NCBI RefSeq assembly: GCF_022662015.1
Contig: NZ_JAKMCM010000005.1
Location: 62,001-126,000, forward strand
Length of the DNA: 64,000 bases
DNA from: Aestuariivivens sediminicola
Lineage (GTDB): Bacteria; Bacteroidota; Bacteroidia; Flavobacteriales; Flavobacteriaceae
Reading direction: 5' to 3'
Positions 1-9,857 of the stretch are shown here, one piece after another. The first letter of the stretch is position 1. Every line of letters begins with the position of its first letter. Under the pieces are notes generated by a model. It was given only the letters and a program-made list of their open reading frames with translations. It was not told where the DNA came from and did no database searches. A program made the position numbers and the translations under genes.

Positions 1-174
1 AATATGACCTTTGTTTAAATCGTATTCACCGTAAAGTAACTTGAGCAATGTGCTCTTTCCCGAACCACTTTCTCCAATTACAGCCAGCGTTTCGCCACTG
101 TTTAATTGGAATGAAATATCTGTTAATACCGGAGCCTTGTGATATGAGAACGAAAGGTCTTTTACGTTTAACAT
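1..174 (-). CDS. ABC transporter ATP-binding protein (N-terminal fragment)
   Basis: This is the first 58 residues of an ABC ATPase, cut by the window edge. The start is the ATG complementary to 172-174. The reading begins [11 protein letters not shown] and carries a clear Walker A motif, GESGSGKST, about 30 residues in, preceded by the A-loop tyrosine (SFSYHKAP). The Q-loop, signature and Walker B lie outside the window, so neither substrate nor importer/exporter type can be told. It is followed on the same strand, 28 bases after the next gene's stop, by no partner; the prolyl oligopeptidase at 203 lies upstream of it and is co-directional, so the two could share a transcript. Confidence 0.85.
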   Translation of the reverse strand, partial: MLNVKDLSFSYHKAPVLTDISFQLNSGETLAVIGESGSGKSTLLKLLYGEYDLNKGHI

Positions 175-202
175 GACTTAATGATCCTCATAAATGGCTG
201 CC

Positions 203-2359
203 TCAGTCTTTAAAGTCATCCGCTTTACTGGGTAAAATACGAAAGCCCATATTATAGAGTGTAAATCCATAAATATCGGCATATTGTTCAATGGTTTTAC
301 TTACAGGAGTCCCGGCTCCATGACCTGCATCCGTTTCAATACGTATTAAAGTGGGATGATCTCCGGATTGTTTGTCTTGAAGTTCGGCGGCGAACTTAAA
401 GCTGTGTGCAGGAACCACCCGATCGTCATGATCGCCCGTTGTGATCAAGGTCGCCGGATATTCTACGTCCTCTTTTACGTTGTGAACAGGGGAGTACCCT
501 TTTAGATATTCGAACATCTCTTTACTGTCTTCAGCTGTGCCATAATCATAGGCCCATCCTGCACCGGCTGTAAAGGTGTGATAGCGTAACATATCCAGAA
601 CACCGACAGCGGGCAATGCCACACGAGCCAGGTCAGGGCGTTGTGTCATGACCGCTCCCACGAGCAGACCGCCATTGGATCCACCCCTTATGGCCAAATA
701 ATCTGATGAGGTATACTGGTTCTCTATTAAATATTCACCCGCCGCAATAAAGTCGTCAAACACATTTTGCTTTTGCATTTTTGTTCCGGCCGTATGCCAT
801 GCCTTACCATATTCTCCACCTCCGCGTAAATTGGGGATGGCCAATATACCACCTTGTTCCATCCAAACGGCGTTTCCTATGCTGAAGTTCGGGGTAAGAC
901 TGATGTTAAAACCACCGTAGCCATAGAGTATTGTCGGGTTTTTGCCATTGCGATCCAGGCCTTTTTTATGGGTTATCATCATAGGGACTTTAGTACCATC
1001 CTTGGAGGTGTAGAACACCTGATTGCTTTCATATTCATCACTGTTGAATGCAATACCCGGTTTCCAGTGGGATACGGATTCCCCGGTATCAACATTAAAT
1101 TTAAAAATACTTGTGGGTGTTATGTAGTTGGTAAAGTAGAAATAATCCGTCTTCTCTTCCTTTTTGCCTCCAAATCCACTGGCTGTTCCAATACCCGGGA
1201 GTTTAATATCTCTGACAAAGGTACCATCGTAGCTGTATTGCTTGACTTGAGACTTGGCATCGATCATATAATGCGCATAAATGTAGCCACCTCCGGTAGA
1301 AGGGGTCAGGACATTCTCGGTTTCCGGGATGAGGTCCGTCCAATTTTCAGGGCCGGGATCTGAGGCATCTACAGATACCACTCTTTTATTGGGCGCATTT
1401 AAATTGGTGACAATAAACAAGGTGCTCCCCCGGGTATCTAAGATATAGGAATCACTTTCGGTATCGTCTAAAATGCTGACAAACTCGCTCTGGGGGTTGG
1501 TGAGGTCTTTTATAATTAATTTGTTGCCCGTCGTTGAGTTTCGGGGTGTGATAACGAGGTACCTGTTATCCTCGGTAACTCCGGCATAAATATAACGGTG
1601 CTTCTCCTCAGGTGCACCGCCATAAATGAGCTGGTCCTGATCCTGTGTTGTACCTAATTCATGGTAATAGATCTTATGTTGGTCCGTTTTGGCAGAGAGC
1701 TCACTGCCTTTGGGTTTATCGTAACTTGAATAATAGAACCCTTCGTTTTTATACCAGGAGATCGAAGAGAATTTAACATCAACCAGGGTGTCTTCAATGA
1801 GCGATTTCGTTTCCACATCCATGACTACTATTTTCCTCCAGTCACTACCCCCTTCAGAAATCGAATAGGCCATAAGCTTGCCATTGTCTGAAAAACTCAT
1901 GGCGCCAAGCGATGTGGTCCCATCCTCGGAAAACGTGTTGGGATCTAAAAAGAGTTCGGTTTCTCCATCCTCTCCTTTTTTCCTGTAATAGACACTTTGG
2001 TTTTGAAGACCAGCATTTTTCGAAAAATACGTGTAGTCCCCTTCAGTAAAGGGCGCACTTATTCTTTCATAATTCCATAGGTTTTTTAAACGTTCCTTTA
2101 ACTCAGTTCTAAAAGGAATCTTTTCTAAATAGCCATAAGTCACCACATTCTGGCTTTTTACCCAGGCCTCGGTTTCGGCGCTTCTGTCATCTTCGAGCCA
2201 TCGATAGGGGTCTTTCACTTCCACACCGAAATAGGTGTCTACCGTATCTACAGTTTTAGTTACCGGATATGTCACAAGATTGGATGTTTTTTCGTTTAGA
2301 GGGTTTTTACAGGAGACTAAACTAATACCTGTAAAAAAAACAATTACTAGTATTTTCAT
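203..2359 (-). CDS. prolyl oligopeptidase, S9A family lipoprotein
   Basis: A serine peptidase that cleaves short peptides after proline (prolyl oligopeptidase, EC 3.4.21.26). The 718-residue length is normal for S9A. An N-terminal lipobox (LVSC, Cys17) predicts export and lipid anchoring, in contrast to the cytosolic mammalian enzyme. The seven-bladed propeller should span about residues 90-440 and the alpha/beta hydrolase the rest. The triad is visible: Ser561 in RGGSNGG, Asp645/646 in GDHDDRVVP, and His680 in DAGHGAG. The oxyanion-associated YGYGGF motif is near 479. It likely feeds on peptides in the periplasm, like the divergent secreted M28 peptidase next door. Family identity is near certain; the natural substrate is unknown. 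Confidence 0.95.
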   Translation of the reverse strand: MKILVIVFFTGISLVSCKNPLNEKTSNLVTYPVTKTVDTVDTYFGVEVKDPYRWLEDDRSAETEAWVKSQNVVTYGYLEKIPFRTELKERLKNLWNYERISAPFTEGDYTYFSKNAGLQNQSVYYRKKGEDGETELFLDPNTFSEDGTTSLGAMSFSDNGKLMAYSISEGGSDWRKIVVMDVETKSLIEDTLVDVKFSSISWYKNEGFYYSSYDKPKGSELSAKTDQHKIYYHELGTTQDQDQLIYGGAPEEKHRYIYAGVTEDNRYLVITPRNSTTGNKLIIKDLTNPQSEFVSILDDTESDSYILDTRGSTLFIVTNLNAPNKRVVSVDASDPGPENWTDLIPETENVLTPSTGGGYIYAHYMIDAKSQVKQYSYDGTFVRDIKLPGIGTASGFGGKKEEKTDYFYFTNYITPTSIFKFNVDTGESVSHWKPGIAFNSDEYESNQVFYTSKDGTKVPMMITHKKGLDRNGKNPTILYGYGGFNISLTPNFSIGNAVWMEQGGILAIPNLRGGGEYGKAWHTAGTKMQKQNVFDDFIAAGEYLIENQYTSSDYLAIRGGSNGGLLVGAVMTQRPDLARVALPAVGVLDMLRYHTFTAGAGWAYDYGTAEDSKEMFEYLKGYSPVHNVKEDVEYPATLITTGDHDDRVVPAHSFKFAAELQDKQSGDHPTLIRIETDAGHGAGTPVSKTIEQYADIYGFTLYNMGFRILPSKADDFKD

Positions 2360-2448
2360 TTTGCAATTTTTTAGTAAACCCGTATTAAGGAATAAAGGTT
2401 AAAAACGTGCCAAAAATAAGCAAATGATTTTGAAGTATTAAATAATGG

Positions 2449-2481
2449 TTTGATTTAACAGATGTTTATTCAATATCTTTG
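2449..2481 (+). promoter_or_regulatory. Bacteroidota-type promoter for the M28 peptidase
   Basis: A TTTG at 2449-2452 is followed after 21 bases by TATCTTTG at 2474-2481. This is an exact match to the known Bacteroidota -33 TTTG / -7 TAnnTTTG pattern with 19-21 base spacing. The predicted start lies near 2487, giving a leader of about 20 bases before the ATG at 2509. Confidence 0.7.
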
Positions 2482-2508
2482 GGTTGGGATTATTGATATT
2501 AAACGCTT

Positions 2509-3465
2509 ATGGATTCAAAATATATTTTACTGGGGTTATGTTGTCTTTATTATTTAAATGTGTTCTCCCAGGGAGAAATTACAGTTGAGGAACTTAAAGC
2601 GCATATCGTGTTTCTAAGCTCTGACGAAAACTTGGGTCGTGCTCCGGGGGGACATCCGAACAGGCAAGTTGTTCGCTATATAAAAAACGAATTTAAGGCA
2701 ATGGGACTTAGATCTTTTAAAAGGGGATTTAAGCAAAAGTTTGACGCCAAAATCAGAGTAGACAAGGGGATGCCTGAGAAAGAGGACAAGACTTGTAATG
2801 TTATTGGGTTTGTTGAGGGGAATGACCCTGTTTTAAAAAAAGAGGTTATCCTATTAGGGGCACATTATGATCATTTAGGACTCGGTGGCCCGTCGTCCAA
2901 ATCAGATCAGCGCGGGGTGGTCTATCACGGTGCTGACGATAACGCCAGTGGAACATCAGCTTTATTGGAGATCGCTGAATATATTATGGCGCAAAAGGAC
3001 CAACTCAAAAGAAGTGTTGTTTTTGTAGCCTTTGGCGCAGAGGAACAGGGCCTCCTGGGGAGCCGGTATTTTGTAGAACACCCTCCTGTGCGTTTAACAC
3101 AAATAAAATTGATGATAAATATGGACATGGTTGGACGGATGAATGCTGACAAACACGTCTATATGAATGGAGCGGGAACTTTTCCTAAAGGCGTTGAATT
3201 TATGAAATCATTAGGGGAGTCACTGGGGGTATCACCAATAGTACATGCGGGTTCGGTTGGTGGTTCGGATCACGTGTCCTTTTATAAAAAGAACATTTCG
3301 GTCCTTGGCATGCATACCGGAGCACACCCGCAATACCATACGCCCGAAGATACTATCGAATTCATAAATTTTGAAGGTCAGAAACTGGTCTGCGAGTACA
3401 TTGCACAGGCTATTTTAAGGAAGGCGACTTCGGACGATGCCATGTATTTTATCTATCAGGATTAA
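2509..3465 (+). CDS. secreted M28 family zinc metallopeptidase
   Basis: A probable di-zinc aminopeptidase/exopeptidase (peptidase family M28). A signal peptide covers about residues 1-21 (…YLNVFSQ). The zinc ligands of the family can be seen: His119 in GAHYDHLG, Asp143/144 in ADDNASG, Glu178/179 in GAEEQG, Asp206 in INMDMVGR and His277 in QYHTPED. At 318 residues it is a bare catalytic domain without the protease-associated insert found in many secreted relatives. It has its own promoter and is divergent from the prolyl oligopeptidase; the two may share a role in external peptide use, which is inference. Substrate preference cannot be read from sequence. Confidence 0.92.
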   Translation: MDSKYILLGLCCLYYLNVFSQGEITVEELKAHIVFLSSDENLGRAPGGHPNRQVVRYIKNEFKAMGLRSFKRGFKQKFDAKIRVDKGMPEKEDKTCNVIGFVEGNDPVLKKEVILLGAHYDHLGLGGPSSKSDQRGVVYHGADDNASGTSALLEIAEYIMAQKDQLKRSVVFVAFGAEEQGLLGSRYFVEHPPVRLTQIKLMINMDMVGRMNADKHVYMNGAGTFPKGVEFMKSLGESLGVSPIVHAGSVGGSDHVSFYKKNISVLGMHTGAHPQYHTPEDTIEFINFEGQKLVCEYIAQAILRKATSDDAMYFIYQD

Positions 3466-3596
3466 AAGTAGACTTTAAAAGTAAATCGTTTGACCGCTTA
3501 AATTGTAACAGATTGGCTGCACATTTAATCCTTTCCGGAGAAGAAACTGAAACGCCTCCAGAAGTCCTGAGGATTTAGATACAGACACTCCGTTTT

Positions 3597-4586
3597 TCAA
3601 ATCAAATGCTCTGCAACCAGATATTCTGCTATTTGAATGGTATTCGTTGCTGCACCTTTCCGCAAGTTATCGGCAACGATCCACATGTTTAAGGTATTTG
3701 GCTGTGATTCGTCTCGTCTGATGCGACCCACAAAAACCTCATCTTTATCGTGAGCGTATATCGGCATAGGGTAGGTATTCGTTTCGGTATTATCCTGAAC
3801 AACAACCCCCGGCGTACTGCTTAACAGGCGACGGACATCGTTTAAATTAAAGTCGTTTTCAAATTCAACGTTTACAGATTCACTATGTCCTCCCGCAGTT
3901 GGAATTCTTACCGCTGTTGCTGATACGGAGAAGGTATTATCATTCATAATTTTTTGAGGTTCTCGGGCTAATTTCATTTCCTCCTTGGTGTACCCATTTG
4001 CCTCAAAGACGTCGCAATGTGGTAAGGCATTTCTCCCTATGGGGTAGGGATAAGCCATTTCTCCTTCAACACCCGCTATTTCATTTTCCAGTTGTCGCAC
4101 CGCCTTCACACCGGTTCCGGAAACTGATTGATAGGTAGACACCACAACGCGTTTCATTTTATATGCTTTATGTAGTGGGGCTAAAGCCATAACCATTTGA
4201 ATCGTAGAACAGTTGGGGTTGGCAATTATTTTATCGTCTTTCGTGAGTACATTGGCATTAATTTCCGGGACCACCAGTTTTTTGGTGGGGTCCATACGCC
4301 AGGCCGATGAATTATCAACAACCGTAGTGCCCGCTTCGGCAAATTTAGGAGCCCATTCCAGGGAAGTGCCACCGCCTGCAGAGAATAAGGCAATATCGGG
4401 TTGCATGGCAACTGCCCTTTCCAAACCAACAACGGTATAGTCGTTTCCTTTAAACGAAATGATTTTACCAACAGAACGCTCTGAAGCCACAGGGATGAGT
4501 TCTGTTACCGGAAAATTGCGCTCTTCCAATACTTTTAACATCACTTCTCCAACCATACCGGTCGCTCCAACAACAGCTACTTTCAT
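3597..4586 (-). CDS. asd: aspartate-semialdehyde dehydrogenase
   Basis: Reduces L-aspartyl-4-phosphate to aspartate semialdehyde with NADPH (EC 1.2.1.11), the branch point to lysine/diaminopimelate, threonine and methionine. The N-terminus has the Rossmann motif VGATGMVGE (residues 6-14). The catalytic Cys126 lies in NPNCSTIQ and the base His in GGHSESVNVEF. Length 329 is typical. It is transcribed alone: a strong hairpin separates it from mscL upstream, and a TAATTTTG box sits 26 bases before its start. The acyl-enzyme dehydrogenase domain runs to the C-terminus with nothing missing. Confidence 0.97.
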   Translation of the reverse strand: MKVAVVGATGMVGEVMLKVLEERNFPVTELIPVASERSVGKIISFKGNDYTVVGLERAVAMQPDIALFSAGGGTSLEWAPKFAEAGTTVVDNSSAWRMDPTKKLVVPEINANVLTKDDKIIANPNCSTIQMVMALAPLHKAYKMKRVVVSTYQSVSGTGVKAVRQLENEIAGVEGEMAYPYPIGRNALPHCDVFEANGYTKEEMKLAREPQKIMNDNTFSVSATAVRIPTAGGHSESVNVEFENDFNLNDVRRLLSSTPGVVVQDNTETNTYPMPIYAHDKDEVFVGRIRRDESQPNTLNMWIVADNLRKGAATNTIQIAEYLVAEHLI

Positions 4587-4611
4587 GAGTTTTAATTTAA
4601 AATTCGAGCGA

Positions 4612-4619
4612 CAAAATTA
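4612..4619 (-). promoter_or_regulatory. -7 box of the asd promoter
   Basis: On the minus strand the sequence is TAATTTTG, a match to TAnnTTTG, 25 bases upstream of the asd ATG. No good TTTG is found at the -33 spacing, so the call rests on the -7 box and position only. Confidence 0.4.
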
Positions 4620-4645
4620 GACAATATTTATACGATTGGTCATAT

Positions 4646-4681
4646 AAAAAGCCTTCATTTTTTTTAAAACGAAGGCTTTTT
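4646..4681 (-). terminator. Rho-independent terminator after mscL
   Basis: AAAAAGCCTTC at 4646-4656 pairs perfectly with GAAGGCTTTTT at 4671-4681, an 11-bp stem with a 14-base loop. Read on the minus strand it ends in a T run and lies just past the mscL stop, so it should end mscL transcription and insulate asd. The A/T flanks are symmetrical, so it could act in either direction. Confidence 0.8.
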
Positions 4682-4719
4682 AACAACAAATAACACAATG
4701 TTGTTTATTTAACAGGATG

Positions 4720-5121
4720 TTACTTTTTCAATAAATCTCTAATTTCAGCGAGTAATTCTTCCTGAGTAGGACCTTTAGGTGCTTCCGGAGCAGGTGCTTC
4801 CTTCTTCTTCATTTTATTGATGCCTTTTATAAGCATGAACATTACAAAGGCTACAATAATAAAGTCTATGGTATTGGTTAAGAAATCACCCCATAATACA
4901 GCTACTTCTCCCACCATTTCTCCGGCATCATTTGCGGTTCCTTCTGTAATTATCCATTTCTGATCCTTAAAATCCGATTTGAATATGAGTCCAATCAATG
5001 GAGAAACAATACCTCCTGTAAAGGAGCTCACCACTTTGTTAAAAGCGGCACCCATAACAAAAGCAACGGCAATATCTACCAAATTGCCCCTCATTGCAAA
5101 ATCCTTAAATTCTTTAAGCAT
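4720..5121 (-). CDS. mscL: large-conductance mechanosensitive channel
   Basis: A homopentameric inner-membrane channel that opens under membrane tension to release solutes on osmotic downshock. The 133-residue protein opens with the family's N-terminal amphipathic helix and TM1 (FAMRGNLVDIAVAFVMGAAF). A periplasmic loop and TM2 (IDFIIVAFVMFMLIKGINKM, about 85-105) follow. The C-terminal tail has charged residues and alternating Pro/Ala (EAPAPEAPKGP) before a short helix. The gene stands alone between alr and asd with a strong terminator behind it. Confidence 0.97.
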   Translation of the reverse strand: MLKEFKDFAMRGNLVDIAVAFVMGAAFNKVVSSFTGGIVSPLIGLIFKSDFKDQKWIITEGTANDAGEMVGEVAVLWGDFLTNTIDFIIVAFVMFMLIKGINKMKKKEAPAPEAPKGPTQEELLAEIRDLLKK

Positions 5122-5191
5122 AATTTTAAATTTTAGTTAGTACAATACTAAAATAGCTAAAAAAGAAGGATAATTAACAAATGTTAAAAAC

Positions 5192-6298
5192 TTATTCAAT
5201 GATCATACGCTTAACGCGTTGTGAGATGCCCGTGATTAATTCGTACGAAATGGTATTGGCTGACTCAGCCAGGGTCTCCGCAGAAGTTGCATGAGGACCA
5301 AACAAAACCACTTCATCGCCCTCCTCGCAATCGATACCCGAAATGTTAATCATCAGCATATCCATGCACACATTTCCAATAATAGGAGCTATTTGTCCAT
5401 TAATGCTTACAAATCCTTTGCCATGTCCATAAATTCGCGAAATCCCATCGGCATGACCAATGGGTAAAGTGGCAGTTTTTGTCACGGATTCCGATTGAAA
5501 CGCTCTGTTGTATCCAACACTCTCGCCCTTTTCTATGAAGTGAATCTGTGAGATGATCGTTTTTAAAGTAGCAATGGGTTTGAGCTGGGCACTTTCTGTT
5601 TTGGAGTTTCCGTAGCCGAATAGACCAATTCCGGAACGCACCATATCGAAATGCGCCTCGGGATAATTTATGATGCCCGATGTATTGCACATGTGCAACA
5701 TGGGTGTATAATCCAGGTGCCGATTGAATGTTTTGGCAATGCCTTTAAATTCCTTTATTTGTTGCAGGCTAAATTCCCTTTCATTCAGATCTTCACTGGC
5801 CGCCAAATGAGAAAAAAGGGATGTCACTTTAACAGCGCGGGTTTTTAGCTTTGATAAAATAGAGTCCACATCCTTCTCAGAAAAGCCCAATCTATTCAAT
5901 CCGGTATTAAATTTTATGTGAACCGGATAGTCACGTAGCTGTTTCGCCCTGGCCTGCTCTACGAAAGCGGTTAAAATTCTTGCATTATACAGACTGGGCT
6001 CGAGGTCGAATGCAATGAGTTCAGGAATATTTGCTGTCTGTGGGTGAAGTACCAAAATAGGTGTGGTTACTCCTGCTTTCCTCAATACAATACCTTCCTT
6101 GACGTAGGCCACCGCAAAGTAATCTATATGGAGTGCTTCCAGGTGTTGCGCAATTCTACAGGCTTCACTCCCATAGGCAAAGGCCTTCACAACAGCTAGA
6201 AACTTTGTCCTTTCTTGTAATTTAGATTTAAGATGTTCAAGGTTGTGTTTGAGGGCCCTTAAATCTATTTCAAGGACAGTTTCTTGTGCTTTAGGCAT
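5192..6298 (-). CDS. alr: alanine racemase
   Basis: PLP-dependent interconversion of L- and D-alanine (EC 5.1.1.1), supplying D-Ala for peptidoglycan. The PLP lysine is in [11 protein letters not shown]. The motif is KAFAYG rather than the common KANAYG, as I recall for Bacteroidota enzymes. The catalytic Tyr of the C-terminal beta domain lies in the SVGYNRAF segment. I chose the ATG at 6298 ([13 protein letters not shown]), which overlaps the tdk stop by 8 bases (ATGCCTAA). A longer frame starts at 6334 but adds 12 basic residues inside tdk. The overlap implies translational coupling with tdk. Confidence 0.93.
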   Translation of the reverse strand: MPKAQETVLEIDLRALKHNLEHLKSKLQERTKFLAVVKAFAYGSEACRIAQHLEALHIDYFAVAYVKEGIVLRKAGVTTPILVLHPQTANIPELIAFDLEPSLYNARILTAFVEQARAKQLRDYPVHIKFNTGLNRLGFSEKDVDSILSKLKTRAVKVTSLFSHLAASEDLNEREFSLQQIKEFKGIAKTFNRHLDYTPMLHMCNTSGIINYPEAHFDMVRSGIGLFGYGNSKTESAQLKPIATLKTIISQIHFIEKGESVGYNRAFQSESVTKTATLPIGHADGISRIYGHGKGFVSINGQIAPIIGNVCMDMLMINISGIDCEEGDEVVLFGPHATSAETLAESANTISYELITGISQRVKRMIIE

Positions 6299-6938
6299 CC
6301 GATTGCTTCGTTTTAGAGGTAATTTCTTCGGCATCGTTTACCTTCATATTGCGTATTTTATCACGCATGGTCACTTTGTAATAAGCGGCTCTGCTCAATG
6401 GTTCGTATTCTTCGACTTCTCCCAAAAATACAAGGTTGTCATTTTTTGCCTTTCGGTAACTGTATTGTGCTAAATTGCCCGTTCTTGTGCAGACGGCATG
6501 CACTTTAGTCACGTATTCGGCAGTGGCCATTAAATACGGCATGGGTCCAAATGGGTTGCCTTTAAAATCCATATCCAACCCGGCCACGATAACACGCACC
6601 CCTTTATTGGCTAAGTCGTTGCAGACACGAATAATTTCATCATCAAAAAACTGGGCTTCATCAATACCAACCACATCACAACCGTCAGCCAGAATAGGAA
6701 TATTTGCCGCAGCGGGCACGGGTGTGGAACGAATTTCATTGGCATCGTGAGAGACCACCATGTCTTCATCATAGCGCACATCTAAGGCAGGCTTAAAAAT
6801 TTCTACCTTCTGACGCGCAAACTGGGCACGTTTAAGCCTGCGGATGAGTTCCTCTGTTTTACCAGAGAACATAGAGCCACATATGACCTCAATCCAGCCA
6901 AATTGTTCTTTAGGATTTACGGTATTTTCAAGAAACAT
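6291..6938 (-). CDS. tdk: thymidine kinase (type II)
   Basis: Phosphorylates thymidine in the salvage pathway (EC 2.7.1.21). The Walker A is [10 protein letters not shown] near residue 22, the Walker B region is [12 protein letters not shown], and the lasso segment SRAAYYK lies near the C-terminus. Family members normally bind structural zinc through two cysteine pairs; here only one Cys remains in the first (CTRTG) and the second pair is replaced (EPLSRAAYY), so the zinc site looks lost. I believe this is common in flavobacterial Tdk. It is the first gene of a tdk-alr pair. Length of 215 is normal. Confidence 0.95.
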   Translation of the reverse strand: MFLENTVNPKEQFGWIEVICGSMFSGKTEELIRRLKRAQFARQKVEIFKPALDVRYDEDMVVSHDANEIRSTPVPAAANIPILADGCDVVGIDEAQFFDDEIIRVCNDLANKGVRVIVAGLDMDFKGNPFGPMPYLMATAEYVTKVHAVCTRTGNLAQYSYRKAKNDNLVFLGEVEEYEPLSRAAYYKVTMRDKIRNMKVNDAEEITSKTKQSDA

Positions 6939-6946
6939 TTTGTAAA

Positions 6947-6978
6947 TTTAACACTAAAATCAAGCCTTGATACGTTTG
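6947..6978 (+). promoter_or_regulatory. promoter of the 7054-9680 gene group
   Basis: TACGTTTG at 6971-6978 fits TAnnTTTG, and a TTTA at 6947-6950 stands 20 bases upstream in place of TTTG. The leader to the ATG at 7054 would be about 70 bases. The box overlaps the upstream region of the divergent tdk-alr pair. Confidence 0.4.
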
Positions 6979-7053
6979 TATAAAGGTGGCGTAAATTTAT
7001 TAAAAATCAAAAGCCTAATGGGCATTAATTTTAAAATAAAAAAATAAAAAATA

Positions 7054-7797
7054 ATGAAGAAGAAGCTTGAGTCTGAGTTGATAAGTATAGCCCATAGGAT
7101 TTTAAAATTAAAAGGGAAGGAAAATGTGATTAAAATGCATGCTGAGGTATCTGCATTATACGAGAAATTAACCGTACTCAAGTTTGCTTATGATAACTTT
7201 GAAGACGATATTCCAACTATTGGAAGTGACTCTTCTTTTTTTGATATGCTGGATACGGCTTTTAACAATAAAGTCAGCGACACCATTGAGGTTGAAGACA
7301 AAATATACATCAATTTAGATGAAGTTGAAGAGGATGACATTATGGAGCCCGTTATGAACAAGATCAAAGACATGGTGTCTTATATGCCTGATAATGTCGA
7401 TGAGATTGATACTGTATTCGAAGAGGCTATTCCAGAAAAGAAGGTACATAAGACCAATTTAGAGGATATTACGGCAGGTTTTGAGGAGACGCCAGTCTTC
7501 GATCCGGTTTCCAAATCCAGCAATGGGATTTCTCATGATAAAAAATCATTGAATGATAAAATGAAATTGGGGCGTTTGAATATTGGTCTCAATGATAAAA
7601 TTGCCTTCATTAAACACTTATTCGACGGAAAGATCGAAGACTACGACCGGGTCATTTCACAATTAAATACCATCGGCACCTATACCGATGCCAAGCGGTT
7701 CATCGACGACATAGTGAAACCCGACTACAATAATTGGGATAATCAGGAAGAGTTCGAAACACGATTTATGGAAATTGTTGAAAGTAAATTTGAGTAA
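7054..7797 (+). CDS. conserved protein of unknown function
   Basis: A 247-residue soluble, acidic protein with no signal peptide or membrane segment. The N-terminal 60 residues are helical (HRILKLKGKENVIKMHAEVSAL…). The middle (about 75-165) is acidic and low in complexity. The C-terminal third (LNDKIAFIKHLFDGKIEDYDRVISQLN onward) is compact and reads like the conserved part. I recall similar uncharacterised proteins in Flavobacteriia but cannot give a function. It overlaps the next gene by 8 bases (TTGAGTAA) and heads a group ending in rsmI, so it is probably a housekeeping gene. Confidence 0.8.
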   Translation: MKKKLESELISIAHRILKLKGKENVIKMHAEVSALYEKLTVLKFAYDNFEDDIPTIGSDSSFFDMLDTAFNNKVSDTIEVEDKIYINLDEVEEDDIMEPVMNKIKDMVSYMPDNVDEIDTVFEEAIPEKKVHKTNLEDITAGFEETPVFDPVSKSSNGISHDKKSLNDKMKLGRLNIGLNDKIAFIKHLFDGKIEDYDRVISQLNTIGTYTDAKRFIDDIVKPDYNNWDNQEEFETRFMEIVESKFE

Positions 7798-9004
7798 AAG
7801 TAGCACTCCCGGTCAAATTAGTTTCGGATCTAAACGCATAGCTTCTGTTGATGTCTTTAGAGCATTAACCATGTTCCTAATGATATTTGTCAATGATTTA
7901 TGGTCTTTGACCAATGTCCCCGAATGGTTAAAGCACAAAGACGCTCATGTCGATGGCATTGGGTTTTCAGATATTATTTTCCCGGCGTTTCTCTTCATCG
8001 TAGGCTTGTCCATTCCTTTTGCTGTAACATCGCGAAAAGATAAACTTCAGAGCAGCACATTTATTTTAAAGCATGTTTTTAAAAGAACATTGGCATTAAT
8101 TATAATGGGCGTCTTCATGGTTAATTTTGAATTCATCAATCCCCAGGCCCTGATAATCAGTAAACACTTTTGGGAAATCCTTATGGTTGTCGCTATATTT
8201 TTGGTATGGATGTATTATAAATCGTTTCAGCACATTGGAGAAAAAAGAATCATGCTACTGCGAATAGTGGGTGTTGTGTTGTTTATTGGTTTGGCCGTTA
8301 TTTATCAGGGCGGTTCAGAAAATCAGATTGAGTGGATGAAAATACATTGGTGGGGTATCTTAGGTCTGATAGGATGGGCCTATTTAGTGAACACCATCAT
8401 TTATCTGTACCTTGGCAGACATATCATGTACCTCATTTTAATCTTTATTGTTTTCCAGATATTGAATCTTCAGGAATTTACTTCGGTATTTGGACAACCT
8501 CCATTTAAATTGGTGGTTAGTGCATCCATGCATGCTTCAGTTTGTGCTGGAATGCTTGCGGGAAGTCTGCTTCTCAAATATCAAAAAGCCAACAAAGAAT
8601 ACCTTTTTATCATTGGGCTCGTACTACTTGGTGTGGGTTCCCTTATATATGGTTTTTGGTTGCGAGATTATTGGGGCGGATTTTCAAAAATCAGGGCCAC
8701 ACCTTCATGGACATCCGTGTGCATTGGGATCAGCGCTTTGAGTTTTTTTGTACTTTACCTGATCATAGATAAGTTAAAGATCACAGCATGGGCAAGACCC
8801 ATAAAAATTGCCGGAACAAATACCTTAACCTGTTATGTTATGCCTTATTTTATTTACCCTGTTCTTGTCATGACAGGGCTATTGGATATGCTTGAAGGTG
8901 TTTCTGATGGCTATGTTGGTTTAATCAAATCCTTATTGTTTTCATTTTTGATCATTGCTATTGTAGCACTACTAAATAAATTTAAAATTAAATTAAAAGT
9001 ATAA
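7790..9004 (+). CDS. DUF5009-type multi-pass membrane protein, putative acyltransferase
   Basis: An integral membrane protein of about ten helices in the DUF5009 / heparan-alpha-glucosaminide N-acetyltransferase-like group. The N-terminal RIASVDVFRALTMFLMIFVNDLW and DIIFPAFLFIVGLSIPFAV are typical, with the conserved Asp in VDVFRA. Such proteins are thought to acetylate or acylate sugars using a membrane-crossing transfer; the substrate here is unknown. The start is uncertain: I chose TTG at 7790 (MSKSSTPG), overlapping the preceding stop, with TTG at 7775 an alternative. The stop is 4 bases before rsmI. Confidence 0.82.
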   Translation: MSKSSTPGQISFGSKRIASVDVFRALTMFLMIFVNDLWSLTNVPEWLKHKDAHVDGIGFSDIIFPAFLFIVGLSIPFAVTSRKDKLQSSTFILKHVFKRTLALIIMGVFMVNFEFINPQALIISKHFWEILMVVAIFLVWMYYKSFQHIGEKRIMLLRIVGVVLFIGLAVIYQGGSENQIEWMKIHWWGILGLIGWAYLVNTIIYLYLGRHIMYLILIFIVFQILNLQEFTSVFGQPPFKLVVSASMHASVCAGMLAGSLLLKYQKANKEYLFIIGLVLLGVGSLIYGFWLRDYWGGFSKIRATPSWTSVCIGISALSFFVLYLIIDKLKITAWARPIKIAGTNTLTCYVMPYFIYPVLVMTGLLDMLEGVSDGYVGLIKSLLFSFLIIAIVALLNKFKIKLKV

Positions 9005-9008
9005 TTTA

Positions 9009-9680
9009 GTGAGTAAACTATACCTCGTACCAACACCAATTGGGAACTTAAAGGACATGACATTGAGGGCTGTTGAGGTTTTAAAGACAGTCGATTTAAT
9101 ATTAGCCGAAGATACACGAACCTCAGGGAAGCTTTTAAAACATTTCGATGTTTCCACACCGATGCAATCGCACCACATGCATAATGAGCACAAGTCTATC
9201 GACGGAATTCTGCAAAAATTAAAATCAGGATTGGTGCTTGCATTGATTAGCGATGCAGGCACACCTGCTATTTCAGACCCGGGATTTCTCCTTACAAGGG
9301 CATGTATTGAAAATGAGATCGAAGTGGAGTGTTTACCCGGACCCACCGCCTTTGTTCCTGCCTTGGTAAACTCCGGATTACCCAATGATAAATTTGTGTT
9401 CGAGGGATTTCTTCCTGTTAAAAAAGGAAGACAGACACGCCTCATACTGCTGGCTGAAGAAACACGAACTATGATTTTTTATGAATCCCCTCATAAACTC
9501 CTTAAAACCCTCAGACAATTTTGTGAGTATTTTGGTGAGGAACGACCCTTATCGGTGTCGCGCGAATTGACCAAACTGTATGAAGAGACCATCAGAGGGA
9601 CAGCGAAGGAAGTTCTGAACCATTATGAGAATAATCCGCCAAAAGGAGAAATTGTGATTTGTGTTGGCGGTAAGCCTTAG
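9009..9680 (+). CDS. rsmI: 16S rRNA (cytidine(1402)-2'-O)-methyltransferase
   Basis: Uses SAM to 2'-O-methylate C1402 in the ribosomal P site (EC 2.1.1.198). The start is GTG at 9009. The tetrapyrrole-methylase fold is plain: LYLVPTPIGNLKDMTLRAVEVL at the N-terminus, AEDTRTSGKLL, ISDAGTPAISDPG (SAM loop) and LPGPTAFVPALVNSGLPNDKFVFEGFLP. At 223 residues it lacks the C-terminal extension of proteobacterial RsmI. It is co-transcribed with the two genes upstream. Confidence 0.95.
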   Translation: MSKLYLVPTPIGNLKDMTLRAVEVLKTVDLILAEDTRTSGKLLKHFDVSTPMQSHHMHNEHKSIDGILQKLKSGLVLALISDAGTPAISDPGFLLTRACIENEIEVECLPGPTAFVPALVNSGLPNDKFVFEGFLPVKKGRQTRLILLAEETRTMIFYESPHKLLKTLRQFCEYFGEERPLSVSRELTKLYEETIRGTAKEVLNHYENNPPKGEIVICVGGKP

Positions 9681-9857
9681 ACCCGATAACGATGAAATTC
9701 AGCTTTTTCTTTCCACCTTGGAATGCGATAGAACATGGCGTTCATACATCTCAAAACATTTTTTATCAATTGGGACGAGTCAATCACCCAATATGCGTAC
9801 AATTTATTTTTAAATAGTATTTTTGAGACGCATTTTAATTTATAATACCTCAGCGAA

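Noticed and set aside
854-1363. 169-codon plus frame inside the prolyl oligopeptidase
   Set aside because: It is the complementary frame of a gene whose catalytic triad and full length are intact.
9692-9817. 41-codon frame between rsmI and the OsmC gene
   Set aside because: Composition is unlike a protein, no promoter precedes it and it overlaps the leader of the OsmC gene.
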